Shown: piece by piece, positions 36,659 through 45,590 of the stretch
How positions within the stretch are numbered: position 1 is the first letter of the stretch
Layout of the letters: every line of letters begins with the position of its first letter
Assembly: GCA_947177135.1 (NCBI GenBank)
Contig: CAMWTI010000004.1
Location: 1-52,660 of the forward strand
Source of the DNA: an uncultured Porphyromonadaceae bacterium
GTDB lineage: Bacteria > Bacteroidota > Bacteroidia > Bacteroidales > Muribaculaceae
DNA: 52,660 nt
Direction: 5' to 3'
Position numbers and translations under genes: made by a program
Notes under the pieces: model-generated
What the model was told of the DNA's origin: nothing
What the model saw: only the letters and a program-made list of their open reading frames with translations
Databases searched by the model: none

Positions 36659-36690
36659 CAAAATTACACAATTCCGAGCATCCGGCCAAA
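36659..36690 (-). promoter_or_regulatory. Strong predicted promoter of the M48-M18-DUF4286-ruvC operon
   Basis: On the minus strand TTTG (36690-36687), a 20-nt spacer and TAATTTTG (36666-36659), both exact. The predicted leader is about 49 nt. Confidence 0.75.
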
Positions 36691-36761
36691 CCATACCGAC
36701 AAATCTTGCGACATGTGGCGAATCAATCCATGCCAAAATGTCACTCAATGAGTTTTCTTTT

Positions 36762-36793
36762 TTTGCATATCATACAGATTTTTCGTAATTTCG
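36762..36793 (+). promoter_or_regulatory. Predicted promoter of the CotH gene
   Basis: TTTG (36762-36765), a 20-nt spacer and TAATTTCG (36786-36793), one mismatch to TAnnTTTG. The ATG follows at 36864, so the leader would be about 65 nt. It diverges from the M48 promoter in the same 258-bp gap. Confidence 0.6.
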
Positions 36794-36863
36794 CAGTCCT
36801 TATTCTCAGGATAGGCAAACAGATATCAAATTTTTCAAATTCCACACGCCATCAAATACTGAT

Positions 36864-38213
36864 ATGATAAAACAGCTCTGTCTGATATGTCTGGCTCTCA
36901 TGGCAACCGTGACGGCGATAGCTGATGATCCGGATTTTCCGACTTTAATGCCTTCATATACTTTGCCTGTGATCTGTATCGACACCGAGGAGGGCAGACC
37001 TGTCATTGACAAGGTCACACCAATTCCGGCTTCATTCAGCATCATCACGGAAGCGGGAAGCGCAACAGACGATGATTATCCGGCAATGACCATACGCGGC
37101 CGAGGCAATGTGTCGTGGCAACGTGAGAAAAAGCCTTATAAGCTGAAGTTTGACAAAAAAACCGAACTGTTGGGAATGCCTGCCAGCAAGCACTTCGCAT
37201 TGGTGCCGCAGCAGGGTTATTGCGACATTATCGCCATCATGATGGAACGACAGGCCGCAAGGATTCTTGATCTGGGCTGGGTACCGCAGGCTGAGCCGGT
37301 GGAGTTGGTGCTCAACGGACGTTATGACGGCATATATCTGCTGAGCGAGACGGTCAAAGTGCATCCCGACCGTCTTGATATTTTTGAGCAACCAGACAAC
37401 TGCACGGATCCCGATCTGATCGAAGGCGGATGGCTGCTGGAAATAGACAATTATGATGATCCGTCGCAGATTGTTATCAAAGAGACTGATGACAAGAATC
37501 TGCGGCTGACATATCACTGTCCGGAGGAGTTGTCGCCAATGCAGCAGAATTGGCTGCGCGATGAGATGACCAGGGTGAATGCCGCCATATACAGCAATGA
37601 TAGCACCGGCATGAAGTGGGCCGAATTCATTGACGTTGAATCGGCCGTGAGATATTTCCTGTCACGGGAACTGTTTCATGACTATGACGGTTACAACGGC
37701 AGTTTCTATATCCACAAGGATCTCGGCCAGGACTGCAAGTGGCATTTCGGCCCATTGTGGGATCCGGGATTCGGCAAACACAAAACAGACTGGATCATGA
37801 ACGATCACCCCGAGGCTTCGGAAGTGCACTGGATCGAACCGTTGTTTGCCACCTCGATTTTCAGGAACAAGGCGGCCGACGAGTGGTTTGTGTTTGCACC
37901 AAGACTACCGGAGCTTTTCTATTACGGCCAGCAGTTGAGCATTAATATCAGCGAGGCTATGAGAGCAAACAACAAGCGCTGGCCCGATCAGGATGGCGAT
38001 GCGGTCATGCAGTTTTTCTATGTGCACGGCGGATTGAAAGCCAACTCATCGTGGATAGGAAAACAGCTAAGCCGCGAAATGACACCGACAGACTCATCCA
38101 TCAGACCCGAATATTTTTCAATCCAGGGAATCAGAGTGGACGAATATGACCTCCGTTCAGGAATATACATATGTCGTGACGCAGCAGGCGTCAGAAAGAT
38201 CATACGTCACTGA
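36864..38213 (+). CDS. CotH kinase-family secreted protein
   Basis: CotH-family proteins are atypical kinases first known as spore-coat proteins; in Bacteroidota they are secreted and largely unstudied. The 449 residues have a signal peptide (about 1-20). Family motifs are IRGRGNVSWQREKKPYKLKFDKK (about 76-98), LNGRYDGIYLLSETVKV (about 150-166), FLSRELFHDYDGYNGSFYIHKD and the metal-site-like GPLWDPGFGKHKTDW. The C-terminal ~30 residues (PEYFSIQGIRVDEYD..GIYICRDAAGVRKII) look like the Bacteroidota tail related to type IX sorting domains. The 3' end overlaps the opposing SemiSWEET gene by 7 nt. Base composition looks more AT-rich than the peptidoglycan operon. Confidence 0.88.
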   Translation: MIKQLCLICLALMATVTAIADDPDFPTLMPSYTLPVICIDTEEGRPVIDKVTPIPASFSIITEAGSATDDDYPAMTIRGRGNVSWQREKKPYKLKFDKKTELLGMPASKHFALVPQQGYCDIIAIMMERQAARILDLGWVPQAEPVELVLNGRYDGIYLLSETVKVHPDRLDIFEQPDNCTDPDLIEGGWLLEIDNYDDPSQIVIKETDDKNLRLTYHCPEELSPMQQNWLRDEMTRVNAAIYSNDSTGMKWAEFIDVESAVRYFLSRELFHDYDGYNGSFYIHKDLGQDCKWHFGPLWDPGFGKHKTDWIMNDHPEASEVHWIEPLFATSIFRNKAADEWFVFAPRLPELFYYGQQLSINISEAMRANNKRWPDQDGDAVMQFFYVHGGLKANSSWIGKQLSREMTPTDSSIRPEYFSIQGIRVDEYDLRSGIYICRDAAGVRKIIRH

Positions 38214-38485
38214 CGCCGGCGCTTGCTGCGGTCGTTGCTGAGTTTGATCGCAAAAATAATTGCTGAGCATACGGTGGTTATTGCGTTGGTCAGCACCAGC
38301 GGCCAGTTGCCGAGCAGAAGCCCTTGAATCACGAAGAGAACCGAGCCGAGACCGAGCGACAGGAAGGTGGGAGTTGCGATGCCGTCGGTTTGACGAGTGC
38401 GTATGGTAGCGATGGCCTGAGGCAGATAACCGAACACCATACAGATGGATGCGGCATAGCCGACAATGAGCGAGAGAGTTGTCAT
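38207..38485 (-). CDS. SemiSWEET-type PQ-loop transporter
   Basis: SemiSWEETs are small membrane proteins with one triple-helix bundle that dimerise to carry sugars. The 92 residues have three membrane helices (about 4-26, 36-58, 62-82). The PQ motif is at 22-23 in [20 protein letters not shown], the usual signature. A basic tail (RSKRRRQ) ends it. The start overlaps the endonuclease IV stop by 4 nt, so it is probably translated from the nfo transcript. The substrate cannot be told. Confidence 0.9.
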   Translation of the reverse strand: MTTLSLIVGYAASICMVFGYLPQAIATIRTRQTDGIATPTFLSLGLGSVLFVIQGLLLGNWPLVLTNAITTVCSAIIFAIKLSNDRSKRRRQ

Positions 38486-39336
38486 TTTGCAGAGGAGGCG
38501 AGTTGTTTTAGTGTTGAGATTTCAGAAGCCCAGCGAGTGTCGTCGGGCGTTTCGAGGATAAGAGGAATCGAGTCCATGCGCGGGTCGGCCATCAGCATTT
38601 CGAAGAAGTGCATGCCAAGAGTGCCGTCGCCCATCGGAGCGTGGCGGTCAACTCGCGAACCGAGTCCTTTTTTTGAATCATTGATGTGCATGGCGCTCAG
38701 ATATTCAAAGCCGATCACGCTGTCAAATTCAGCCCATGTGGCCTCATAGCCTTCGGAGGTGGCGAGGTCATAGCCCGCAGCATAGGCATGGCAGGAGTCT
38801 ATGCACACGCCCACCCTGCTCTTGTCTTCGATCCTGTCGATTATTTCGGCAATCTGCCCGAAGCTGAATCCGAGATTTGAGCCCTGTCCGGCTGTGTTCT
38901 CGATGACGGCCTTCACTCCGGAGGTCTTGTCGAGGGTCTTGTTGATCGACGAGGCGATGCGGGCCAGACAGTCGGATTCTGTCATTTCATTGAGGTGGGA
39001 ACCGGGATGAAAATTCAGCATGGTCAGCCCCAGTCGCTCACAGCGCTGCATCTCGTCAAGAAATGCCATGCGGCTCATGAAGAGTTTCTTCGGGTCTTTA
39101 GCTCCCAAGTTTATCAGATATGAGTCATGAGGCAGGATTTGGGCCGGAGTGTATCCGAAACTGAGGCAATTGGCCTTGAAGGCCTCCACGTCTTCATCAG
39201 TCAGAGGCTCTGATTTCCACCGCGACGGATTGCGGGTGAACAGAGCGAAAGCGGTGGCGCCTATCGCGCCGGCATATAATGGAGCCGAGGCCACGCCGTC
39301 GGACACAGGAACATGAGCACCTATATATTTCTTCAT
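38482..39336 (-). CDS. nfo: Deoxyribonuclease IV (AP endonuclease)
   Basis: Nfo cuts DNA 5' to abasic sites in base excision repair using three zinc ions. The start at 39336 ([15 protein letters not shown]) is the family N-terminus; the 17 upstream in-frame codons overlap the promoter and are rejected. The 284 residues include zinc-site motifs [58 protein letters not shown] and LETPD, in order. It has an exact consensus promoter and shares its transcript with the SemiSWEET gene. Confidence 0.97.
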   Translation of the reverse strand: MKKYIGAHVPVSDGVASAPLYAGAIGATAFALFTRNPSRWKSEPLTDEDVEAFKANCLSFGYTPAQILPHDSYLINLGAKDPKKLFMSRMAFLDEMQRCERLGLTMLNFHPGSHLNEMTESDCLARIASSINKTLDKTSGVKAVIENTAGQGSNLGFSFGQIAEIIDRIEDKSRVGVCIDSCHAYAAGYDLATSEGYEATWAEFDSVIGFEYLSAMHINDSKKGLGSRVDRHAPMGDGTLGMHFFEMLMADPRMDSIPLILETPDDTRWASEISTLKQLASSAK

Positions 39337-39357
39337 AAGTAAAGTTTTTAAGAACCG

Positions 39358-39388
39358 CAAATATACGGATTTTCCATCTTCCGGCAAA
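39358..39388 (-). promoter_or_regulatory. Strong predicted nfo promoter
   Basis: On the minus strand TTTG (39388-39385), a 19-nt spacer and TATATTTG (39365-39358), both boxes exact. The predicted leader is about 17 nt. Confidence 0.75.
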
Positions 39389-39461
39389 ACCGAACGCCAT
39401 CATGGAACGTTTTAACTGAGAAATGTAATTCAACCAATTTTCGTATAAAACAACTCTCCCT

Positions 39462-40142
39462 ATGAAAACAGACAAAGACTTCAAACGGTTGGAAGGACAT
39501 CCCGAACCGAAAGAACTGCCGGAACACGCGGCAGACGTTTCCACCAAGGGCGCAGCTTCAGCAGAGCGGCCGCCAGAGCCACAACCCGCGCCACCATCCT
39601 CACCATCGACCGCCGACATTGACGAAGTGCGCGGAGGAGGCGGATTCGGATGGGCGGCGATTGGCGGTCTGGCCGCGGCGCTGATTGTCGGCACTGTGGC
39701 CTATATGGCCGGAGTGTTCATGTCGCCGGATCAGTCAGCTAGGCATACTGGCAACAATATGGCACAGACTGCCAGGACTTATGTGGTCCCTGACAGCAGG
39801 CCATCAGGCAGCATGACAGTGGTCGACAATACGTCGGAACCGGACGCCGTCTACTTTTTCGACCTTAACGGATCGGCCATAGCCGAAAGCGATGTGCTTA
39901 ACGCGGTGGCAAAAAAAGCCCGCGAGACCGGAGCAGATGTGACGGTCAACGCATATACCGACAACAGCGGCCGCACAGACTACAACATACGCCTGAGCGA
40001 GCAGCGGGCCAAGGCCGTCGGTGATTATCTCGTCGCGCACGGTGTGGCAAGAGATCATGTCAGAACCTATGGCCGAGGGCCGACAAAGGCATATGCCTCA
40101 GCGGCACAAGACCGCCGCGCCGAGGTGCGCCTGAGTATCTAA
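39462..40142 (+). CDS. Inner-membrane-anchored OmpA-domain protein
   Basis: The 226 residues have a charged and Pro/Ala-rich N-terminal tail (1-57, with EPQPAPPSSPS), one membrane helix (about 63-86) and a C-terminal OmpA/MotB-like domain (about 125-226). The domain shows VYFFDLNGSAIAESDVL, VNAYTDNSGRTDYNIRLSEQRAKAV and YGRGPTKAYA. It lacks a cleavable signal and a barrel, so it should be fixed in the inner membrane, reaching the peptidoglycan with the OmpA domain. It stands alone between nfo and the nuo genes. Its stop codon overlaps the A-run that serves the nuoN terminator on the other strand. Confidence 0.88.
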   Translation: MKTDKDFKRLEGHPEPKELPEHAADVSTKGAASAERPPEPQPAPPSSPSTADIDEVRGGGGFGWAAIGGLAAALIVGTVAYMAGVFMSPDQSARHTGNNMAQTARTYVVPDSRPSGSMTVVDNTSEPDAVYFFDLNGSAIAESDVLNAVAKKARETGADVTVNAYTDNSGRTDYNIRLSEQRAKAVGDYLVAHGVARDHVRTYGRGPTKAYASAAQDRRAEVRLSI

Positions 40143-40184
40143 AAAAATTGACGCCATGACTCCGTTTCCCGGAGGCATGGCGTC
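40141..40184 (-). terminator. Terminator of the atp-nuo transcript after nuoN
   Basis: The hairpin pairs 40150-40158 with 40176-40184 and 40160-40164 with 40170-40174, around one A/G mismatch and a five-base loop. On the minus strand it is followed by AATTTTTTT (40149-40141). It lies 30 nt past the nuoN stop. It may also end the OmpA transcript on the plus strand, but the T-run on that side is weak. Confidence 0.82.
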
Positions 40185-40213
40185 TGTCTGGTTATGAGGG
40201 TGGTGTAACTCTA

Positions 40214-41689
40214 TCAGGCGAGCGAGGGAAGTCCCCAGGTCTGACAGAGTATGAGGATCTGGTTGTAGAAGCAGCTTACAAGGCCAAGGGCCAGGATGCC
40301 GGCAACGGTGATCCACATGCCTACACGTTCGGAGCAGGCCGAGCGGAACGGGGCGATGACTGGCTCTTCGGAACTGAGGAACATCGCCTTGACCACCAGC
40401 AGATAGTAGAACAGTGAGATGATGGTGTTGATAAGGGCAATGAGCACAAGCACATAGAGTGCGGTGGACTCGGTGCCGCTCAGCGCGCCGGTAAAGATGA
40501 AGAACTTGCTGAAGAAGCCGGCGAAGGGAGGAATGCCTGCCAGTGAGAACATGGCGAGCATCATCACCACCGAGAGGTGGGGGTTTGACTTGTAGAGGCC
40601 GCGATAGTCGGTCATGTCAACCTTGCCGGTCTGGTTCTCGATGGCCTGGATCACGCCGAAGGCGGCCAGGTTGGAGAAGATATAGACCAGAATATAGAAC
40701 ATCAGCGAAGCCATTCCCATGGCGTTGCAGCCGATTATGCCGAGCATTATGTAGCCGGCCTGGGAGATGGAGCTGAAAGCGAGGAAACGCTTCATGTTGT
40801 GCTGACGCAGGGCGAAGAGATTGCCCACTGTGATGGTGAGGATGATCAGTGCATATAGCATCCATTCCCACACCTGGGAGTAGACGCAGCCGAACACCTG
40901 GGTGAGGATCACCATGAAGGCGAAAGCGGCCGAGCCTTTGGAGATGACCGAGAGGTAGGAGGTGACAGATGTGGGCGCACCCTGATAGACGTCGGCCGTC
41001 CAGAGGTGGAAGGGCACAAGCGAGAGTTTGAAGCCCACGCCGGCCATGACGAACGCAAGGGCCACAATGAGCATCGGGTCTGTTGCGTCGGCGCCAGTCA
41101 GCGCAAAATAAACTGAGTCGAAATAGAGTGAACCGGCCAGACCGTAGACAAAGCTGAGGCCAAGCATGAATATGGCCGACGAGAAGACTGCGGTGAGGAT
41201 GTATTTGATAGCGGCCTCATGGCTTTCGTAATGGTTTTTCTCGAAGGCCACCATGGCTGCCAACGGGAGCGAAGCGCATTCCAGACCGATCACAAACAAG
41301 AGGAAATGACGGGCCGAGATCATCAGATACATACCGAAGAGGGTGACGAGCATGAGCGAGTAGAATTCGCCGCGTCTGATAATCTGCATTTCGCTGTTGG
41401 CCCATCGGGAGGCCTGGATCAGCACGATGAGCACTCCGACATTAAGTATGTTTTTGATGGTGAGCATCACCGGATTGGTGACGTACATTCCGCCGAAAGC
41501 GACTTCCTGGCCCGAGATGAACACGGGGCAGAAACAGCTGACGGTGAAAATTGCAAACATTGCGATGGTGAAGCCGCTGAGTCCGCGTTGCGAATTCTTT
41601 GGCATGAAAAGGTCATAGAGGAACACCAGGAGGAAAACGCCAAGCAGGGCGATTTCCTGTTTCATTGCAAGGAACTGTGAATAATCCAT
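40214..41689 (-). CDS. nuoN: NADH-quinone oxidoreductase subunit N
   Basis: NuoN is one of the three antiporter-like H+-channel subunits of complex I (with L and M), next to the quinone module. The 491 residues form about 14 membrane helices. The conserved core VPFHLWTADVYQGAPTSVTSYLSVISKGSAAFA, with its central lysine, and the later LAGIPPFAGFFSKFFIF are clear. It is the last gene of the run nuoI-J-K-L-M-N, 15 nt after nuoM, and is followed by a terminator. Confidence 0.97.
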   Translation of the reverse strand: MDYSQFLAMKQEIALLGVFLLVFLYDLFMPKNSQRGLSGFTIAMFAIFTVSCFCPVFISGQEVAFGGMYVTNPVMLTIKNILNVGVLIVLIQASRWANSEMQIIRRGEFYSLMLVTLFGMYLMISARHFLLFVIGLECASLPLAAMVAFEKNHYESHEAAIKYILTAVFSSAIFMLGLSFVYGLAGSLYFDSVYFALTGADATDPMLIVALAFVMAGVGFKLSLVPFHLWTADVYQGAPTSVTSYLSVISKGSAAFAFMVILTQVFGCVYSQVWEWMLYALIILTITVGNLFALRQHNMKRFLAFSSISQAGYIMLGIIGCNAMGMASLMFYILVYIFSNLAAFGVIQAIENQTGKVDMTDYRGLYKSNPHLSVVMMLAMFSLAGIPPFAGFFSKFFIFTGALSGTESTALYVLVLIALINTIISLFYYLLVVKAMFLSSEEPVIAPFRSACSERVGMWITVAGILALGLVSCFYNQILILCQTWGLPSLA

Positions 41690-41704
41690 TGGTCTATGCT
41701 GACG

Positions 41705-43213
41705 TTATTTGAGCACCGCAAAGATGTCGGGGCTGAAGGTGAAGCGGATTAGGTTTGCGAAGAAGTTGGGGAAACAGCCGATGGCAGCCACGCAGATGAT
41801 GAGAGTGGCGGTCGATGTGCGTTCCCACCATGTGGCATCGGTGAGCTGGAGATGGTGTTCATCCTGCACAGGGCCGAACAGCAGTTTGCCCACAACGCGG
41901 AGGATGTAGACCGCGGTGATGACGATCGAGCAGCAGGCTATGATGGTGAATACACGATTGAGAGTGTTCGTATTTTCAAATGATCCGACGAATATGGTCA
42001 TTTCGGCCACAAAGCCGGAGAGGCCCGGAAGTCCGAGGGAGGCCATACCGGCGATCACATAGCAGACTGCCAGATAGGGCATGATTTTCATCAGGCCGCC
42101 CATCTGACGGATGTCGCGAGTGTGGGTGCGGCCATAGATCATGCCGATCAAGGCGAAGAAGAGGGCTGTCATGAGGCCGTGTGAGAGCATCTGCATGATG
42201 GCACCGGTCATGGCGGTGGTGTTGAGCATCAGGATGGCAAAGAGCACCAGACCGCAGTGGCTCACCGATGAGTAGGCGTTGATGTACTTGAGGTCGGTCT
42301 GTACGCATGCCGAGAAGGCGCCATAGACCACTGAGATGCCGGTGAGGATAAGGAATATCCAGGCAAGTTCCTGAGCCGCGAAAGGCATCAGATAGATGGC
42401 TACACGGAAGCATCCGTAACCACCGAGTTTCATCAGCACGCCGGCGTGGAGCATGGACACCGCAGTGGGTGCGCAGGCATGACCGTCAGGACTCCAGGTG
42501 TGGAACGGGAACATGGCGCCGAGCACGCCGAAGCCCACAAATGCCATCGGGAAGAGGAAATATTGCCAGTTGTGGGGGATGGCGTCGTTGGCTGCGATCT
42601 GCAGCAGGTCGAATGTGTGGGCAGCGCCATTCACGTCAGGACCGGAGTGATAGTAGATACCGATGATCGAGAGCATGAGGAATGCCGAGCCGCCCATGAG
42701 CATCAGAGTGAGCTTCATCGCGGAGTATTCCTTGCGGCCGGTGCCCCAGATTCCGATGAGCAGATACATGGGGATGAGCGCGACTTCATAGAACATGAAC
42801 ATGGTGAACAGGTCGATGCTGATGAAGAAGCCGAACACACCTATGGAAAGGAGAATCAGCCAGAGGAAGAATTCCTTGGGCAGGGGGTTGATTTTCCATG
42901 AGGCGAATGAGCCGGTGAGCAGAATGATCGACGAGAGCAGCAGCATGGCCAGCGAAATGCCGTCGACTCCGACAGAAAGTTTGATGTTGAGAGCCGAGAA
43001 CCACATCCAGTCGCCACGATAGAGCATGGGAGCCATATCACCGGCGGCACGCAGGCCAAGATAGTCAACGATAAGCCACACCGACAGGGCAGTGAGCAGG
43101 ATCGATCCGGCCACAGCCACTGAGCGGATCTGCGCCATTGAGCGCGAGAGGTAGATTCCCAGAAGCATCACCACCGGGATCACCACAAAATATATCAAAG
43201 GATTGGAGAACAT
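41705..43213 (-). CDS. nuoM: NADH-quinone oxidoreductase subunit M
   Basis: NuoM is the middle antiporter-like proton-channel subunit of complex I. The 502 residues have about 14 membrane helices. E143 in FMFYEVALIPMYLLIGIWG matches the essential glutamate of the family. FPFHTWSPDGHACAPTAVSMLHAGVLMKLGGYG holds the conserved lysine. GLPGLSGFVAE appears near the end. It sits 46 nt after nuoL and 15 nt before nuoN. Confidence 0.97.
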   Translation of the reverse strand: MFSNPLIYFVVIPVVMLLGIYLSRSMAQIRSVAVAGSILLTALSVWLIVDYLGLRAAGDMAPMLYRGDWMWFSALNIKLSVGVDGISLAMLLLSSIILLTGSFASWKINPLPKEFFLWLILLSIGVFGFFISIDLFTMFMFYEVALIPMYLLIGIWGTGRKEYSAMKLTLMLMGGSAFLMLSIIGIYYHSGPDVNGAAHTFDLLQIAANDAIPHNWQYFLFPMAFVGFGVLGAMFPFHTWSPDGHACAPTAVSMLHAGVLMKLGGYGCFRVAIYLMPFAAQELAWIFLILTGISVVYGAFSACVQTDLKYINAYSSVSHCGLVLFAILMLNTTAMTGAIMQMLSHGLMTALFFALIGMIYGRTHTRDIRQMGGLMKIMPYLAVCYVIAGMASLGLPGLSGFVAEMTIFVGSFENTNTLNRVFTIIACCSIVITAVYILRVVGKLLFGPVQDEHHLQLTDATWWERTSTATLIICVAAIGCFPNFFANLIRFTFSPDIFAVLK

Positions 43214-43259
43214 AGTGCAGAAATGATTCTTAATGATTGGTGAAAGTGATGACGGGGAG

Positions 43260-45242
43260 TTAGATCATGAAGAAAGCGGTTACGACACCGAGCAGCAGCG
43301 CTCCGGAGATGTAAACCCACACATAGTACTGCACGTTGCCGGACTGGAGCGGGCGTATGGCGATCGACAGACGCTGAGCGACCCAGGCGAATCCGTCCAT
43401 TGTTCCGTCAATGATATGACGGTCAAACCATGCGATCGGACGGCAGATGCAGTTAAAGATGATTTTGTGGGTGATGAACAGATAGATTTCATCCCAGTAG
43501 AAGCGATTGTAGGCGGCGGTCCAGAGCTTGCCGGTGGCTTTGGCCACGCGATCGGGCAGTGGATTCTCTTTTTTATACATGAAGGTGGCAAGCGCTATGG
43601 CACATACGGCAATTATCACCGAGGGAATGGCCACCGACCAGTCAAGATGAATGGTGTAAGGAGCGCCGTTCCATGTCACAAGATGTCCGAAGGGAATGAA
43701 TCCGGCCACGCAGCTGACAGCGGCGAGGAAGACCAGCGGAGCGGTCATGACCCAAGGCGCGTCGTGCGGTTTGTGGTGATGTGCCGAGTAGTCAGGTTCA
43801 TTCCACCAGAAGATCATGTAGTAGAGGCGGAACATATAGAAAGCGGTCAGAGCGGCCACCATGCTCATCCAAGCGCCCCAGAAGAAGCTGTTTTCGTAGG
43901 CGGCGGTGAGGATTTCGTCTTTGGAGAAGAATCCGGAGAAAGGAGGTATGCCGGCAATGGCCAGACAGCCGATCAGGAAGGTGATGTGGGTTATCGGCAT
44001 ATACTTACGGAGACCGCCCATGGCAGTGTAGTCATTGGAGTGTACGGCATGGATCAGAGCGCCGGCGCCGAGGAAGAGCAGGGCTTTGAACATTGCGTGG
44101 GTAAACAGATGGAACATGCTTGCCATGTAGCCCATGCCATGATGTATGTCGGGGCGGGCAACGCCGAGAGCCACCATCATGAACGCGATCTGCGAGATCG
44201 TCGAGAATGCGAGCACGCGCTTGATGTCGACCTGAGTGCAGGCAACCACTGCTGCATAGAATGCTGTGATGGCTCCGATAACGGTGACGAATGTCAGGGC
44301 AGAAAAGTCATCAAGCAGGAAGAGCGGGAAGAGTCGGGCCACAAGGTATACACCGGCCACGACCATTGTTGCGGCATGGATCAGGGCGCTGACAGGGGTC
44401 GGGCCTTCCATGGCGTCTGGCAGCCAGATGTGGAGCGGCATCATCGCGCTCTTGCCCATTCCGCCCATGAAAATCAGCACCAGTGCCCAGCTGAAGAGCG
44501 AGCATCCCATGAATGTAGCTCCGCCGAATGACGAGAAGGCGCCGAAAGCGGTGGTCTCGCTGATGGCATATGAGCCATTGGCGGTGACAGCAGAAGTGAG
44601 TTCAGTGAAGTTGAATGTGCCGGTATAGTAGCTCAACACAAGGATGCCGATGAGGAATCCGAGATCGGCGAAGCGGGTGACGATAAATGCTTTTTTGGAA
44701 GCCGACACTGCGCTGTGGCGCTGATAGTAGAATCCGATGAGCAGGAATGAAGATGCGCCCACAAGCTCCCAGAAGATATACATCTGGAAAATGTTGGTCG
44801 CAACCACCAGTCCGAGCATCGAGAAGCTGAAGAGCTGCAGGAAGGCATAGTATCGCTGGAAGCCTCTCTCGCCTTCCATATAGCCCATCGAATAAAGGTG
44901 GACGCAGAAGGAGATGGTGGGAATGACCACAAGCATCATTGCCGAGATTGGATCAAGCAGGAATCCGATGCGGATGACGAGTTTATCGTAGAACTGCAGC
45001 CAGTCCTGATTGAAGACTATGTACTGGAGGCGGTTGACACCGTCGGTGAATGCCTCGTTGCCGCTGAAGAAATAGGTGAATGCGGTGAAATATGAAAGGA
45101 TGAGCACAGTGCCCATGCCACACACGCCGAGCCAGCCTGCGGCCTTGTGGCTCATTTTGGGTCCGAGCAGGCCGAGCACCAGAAACATGGTGAGCGGCAG
45201 AGCAAGGATCAGCAAAGGAATAGTCGGATTTATGGGAGTCAT
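43260..45242 (-). CDS. nuoL: NADH-quinone oxidoreductase subunit L
   Basis: NuoL is the distal proton-channel subunit of complex I, whose long lateral helix clamps the membrane arm. The 660 residues have the conserved FWELVGASSFLLIGFYY, PLHIWLPDAMEGPTPVSALIHAATMVVAGVYL and GIPPFSGFFSKDEIL. The C-terminal ~120 residues carry the lateral-helix region and a last membrane helix, and the protein is somewhat longer than the E. coli one. It is 10 nt after nuoK. Confidence 0.97.
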   Translation of the reverse strand: MTPINPTIPLLILALPLTMFLVLGLLGPKMSHKAAGWLGVCGMGTVLILSYFTAFTYFFSGNEAFTDGVNRLQYIVFNQDWLQFYDKLVIRIGFLLDPISAMMLVVIPTISFCVHLYSMGYMEGERGFQRYYAFLQLFSFSMLGLVVATNIFQMYIFWELVGASSFLLIGFYYQRHSAVSASKKAFIVTRFADLGFLIGILVLSYYTGTFNFTELTSAVTANGSYAISETTAFGAFSSFGGATFMGCSLFSWALVLIFMGGMGKSAMMPLHIWLPDAMEGPTPVSALIHAATMVVAGVYLVARLFPLFLLDDFSALTFVTVIGAITAFYAAVVACTQVDIKRVLAFSTISQIAFMMVALGVARPDIHHGMGYMASMFHLFTHAMFKALLFLGAGALIHAVHSNDYTAMGGLRKYMPITHITFLIGCLAIAGIPPFSGFFSKDEILTAAYENSFFWGAWMSMVAALTAFYMFRLYYMIFWWNEPDYSAHHHKPHDAPWVMTAPLVFLAAVSCVAGFIPFGHLVTWNGAPYTIHLDWSVAIPSVIIAVCAIALATFMYKKENPLPDRVAKATGKLWTAAYNRFYWDEIYLFITHKIIFNCICRPIAWFDRHIIDGTMDGFAWVAQRLSIAIRPLQSGNVQYYVWVYISGALLLGVVTAFFMI

Positions 45243-45252
45243 GGTGATGAAC

Positions 45253-45564
45253 TTAGCCTTTGAGTTTGTTGGTGTCGCGCACGTCGATGTTCTTGGTTGC
45301 GCGATAGAGGTTGATTATGATGGCGATTGCCAGGGCAGTTTCGGCAGCGGCGATCGCTATGGCGAAGAGGGAGAAGAACATGCCTTCGTGTCCGTCGGGA
45401 TACAGGTAGCGGTTAAACACCACAAAGTTGATGTCGATGGAGTTGAGCATCAGCTCCAGCGAAATCAGGATCGCGATCATGTTTTTGCGCGTCAGAAATC
45501 CATAGACTCCGCAGCAGAACATGATCAGGCTCGGTATCAGATAGTAAAGAAGTTTTATTTCCAT
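45253..45564 (-). CDS. nuoK: NADH-quinone oxidoreductase subunit K
   Basis: NuoK is a small three-helix subunit of the complex I membrane arm (MrpC-like). The 103 residues have the two buried glutamates of the family, E37 (LISLELMLNSIDINF) and E75 (AAAETALAIAI), which lie on the central proton axis. The length is normal. It lies 26 nt after nuoJ and 10 nt before nuoL. Confidence 0.98.
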   Translation of the reverse strand: MEIKLLYYLIPSLIMFCCGVYGFLTRKNMIAILISLELMLNSIDINFVVFNRYLYPDGHEGMFFSLFAIAIAAAETALAIAIIINLYRATKNIDVRDTNKLKG

Positions 45565-45590
45565 AAGATTACGAGTGTATTAGCGTGGGG

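Noticed and set aside
43233-44531. 432-codon plus-strand open frame opposite nuoL
   Set aside because: Antisense to conserved nuoL; the His/Glu/Gly-rich product has no recognisable fold, signal or start context.
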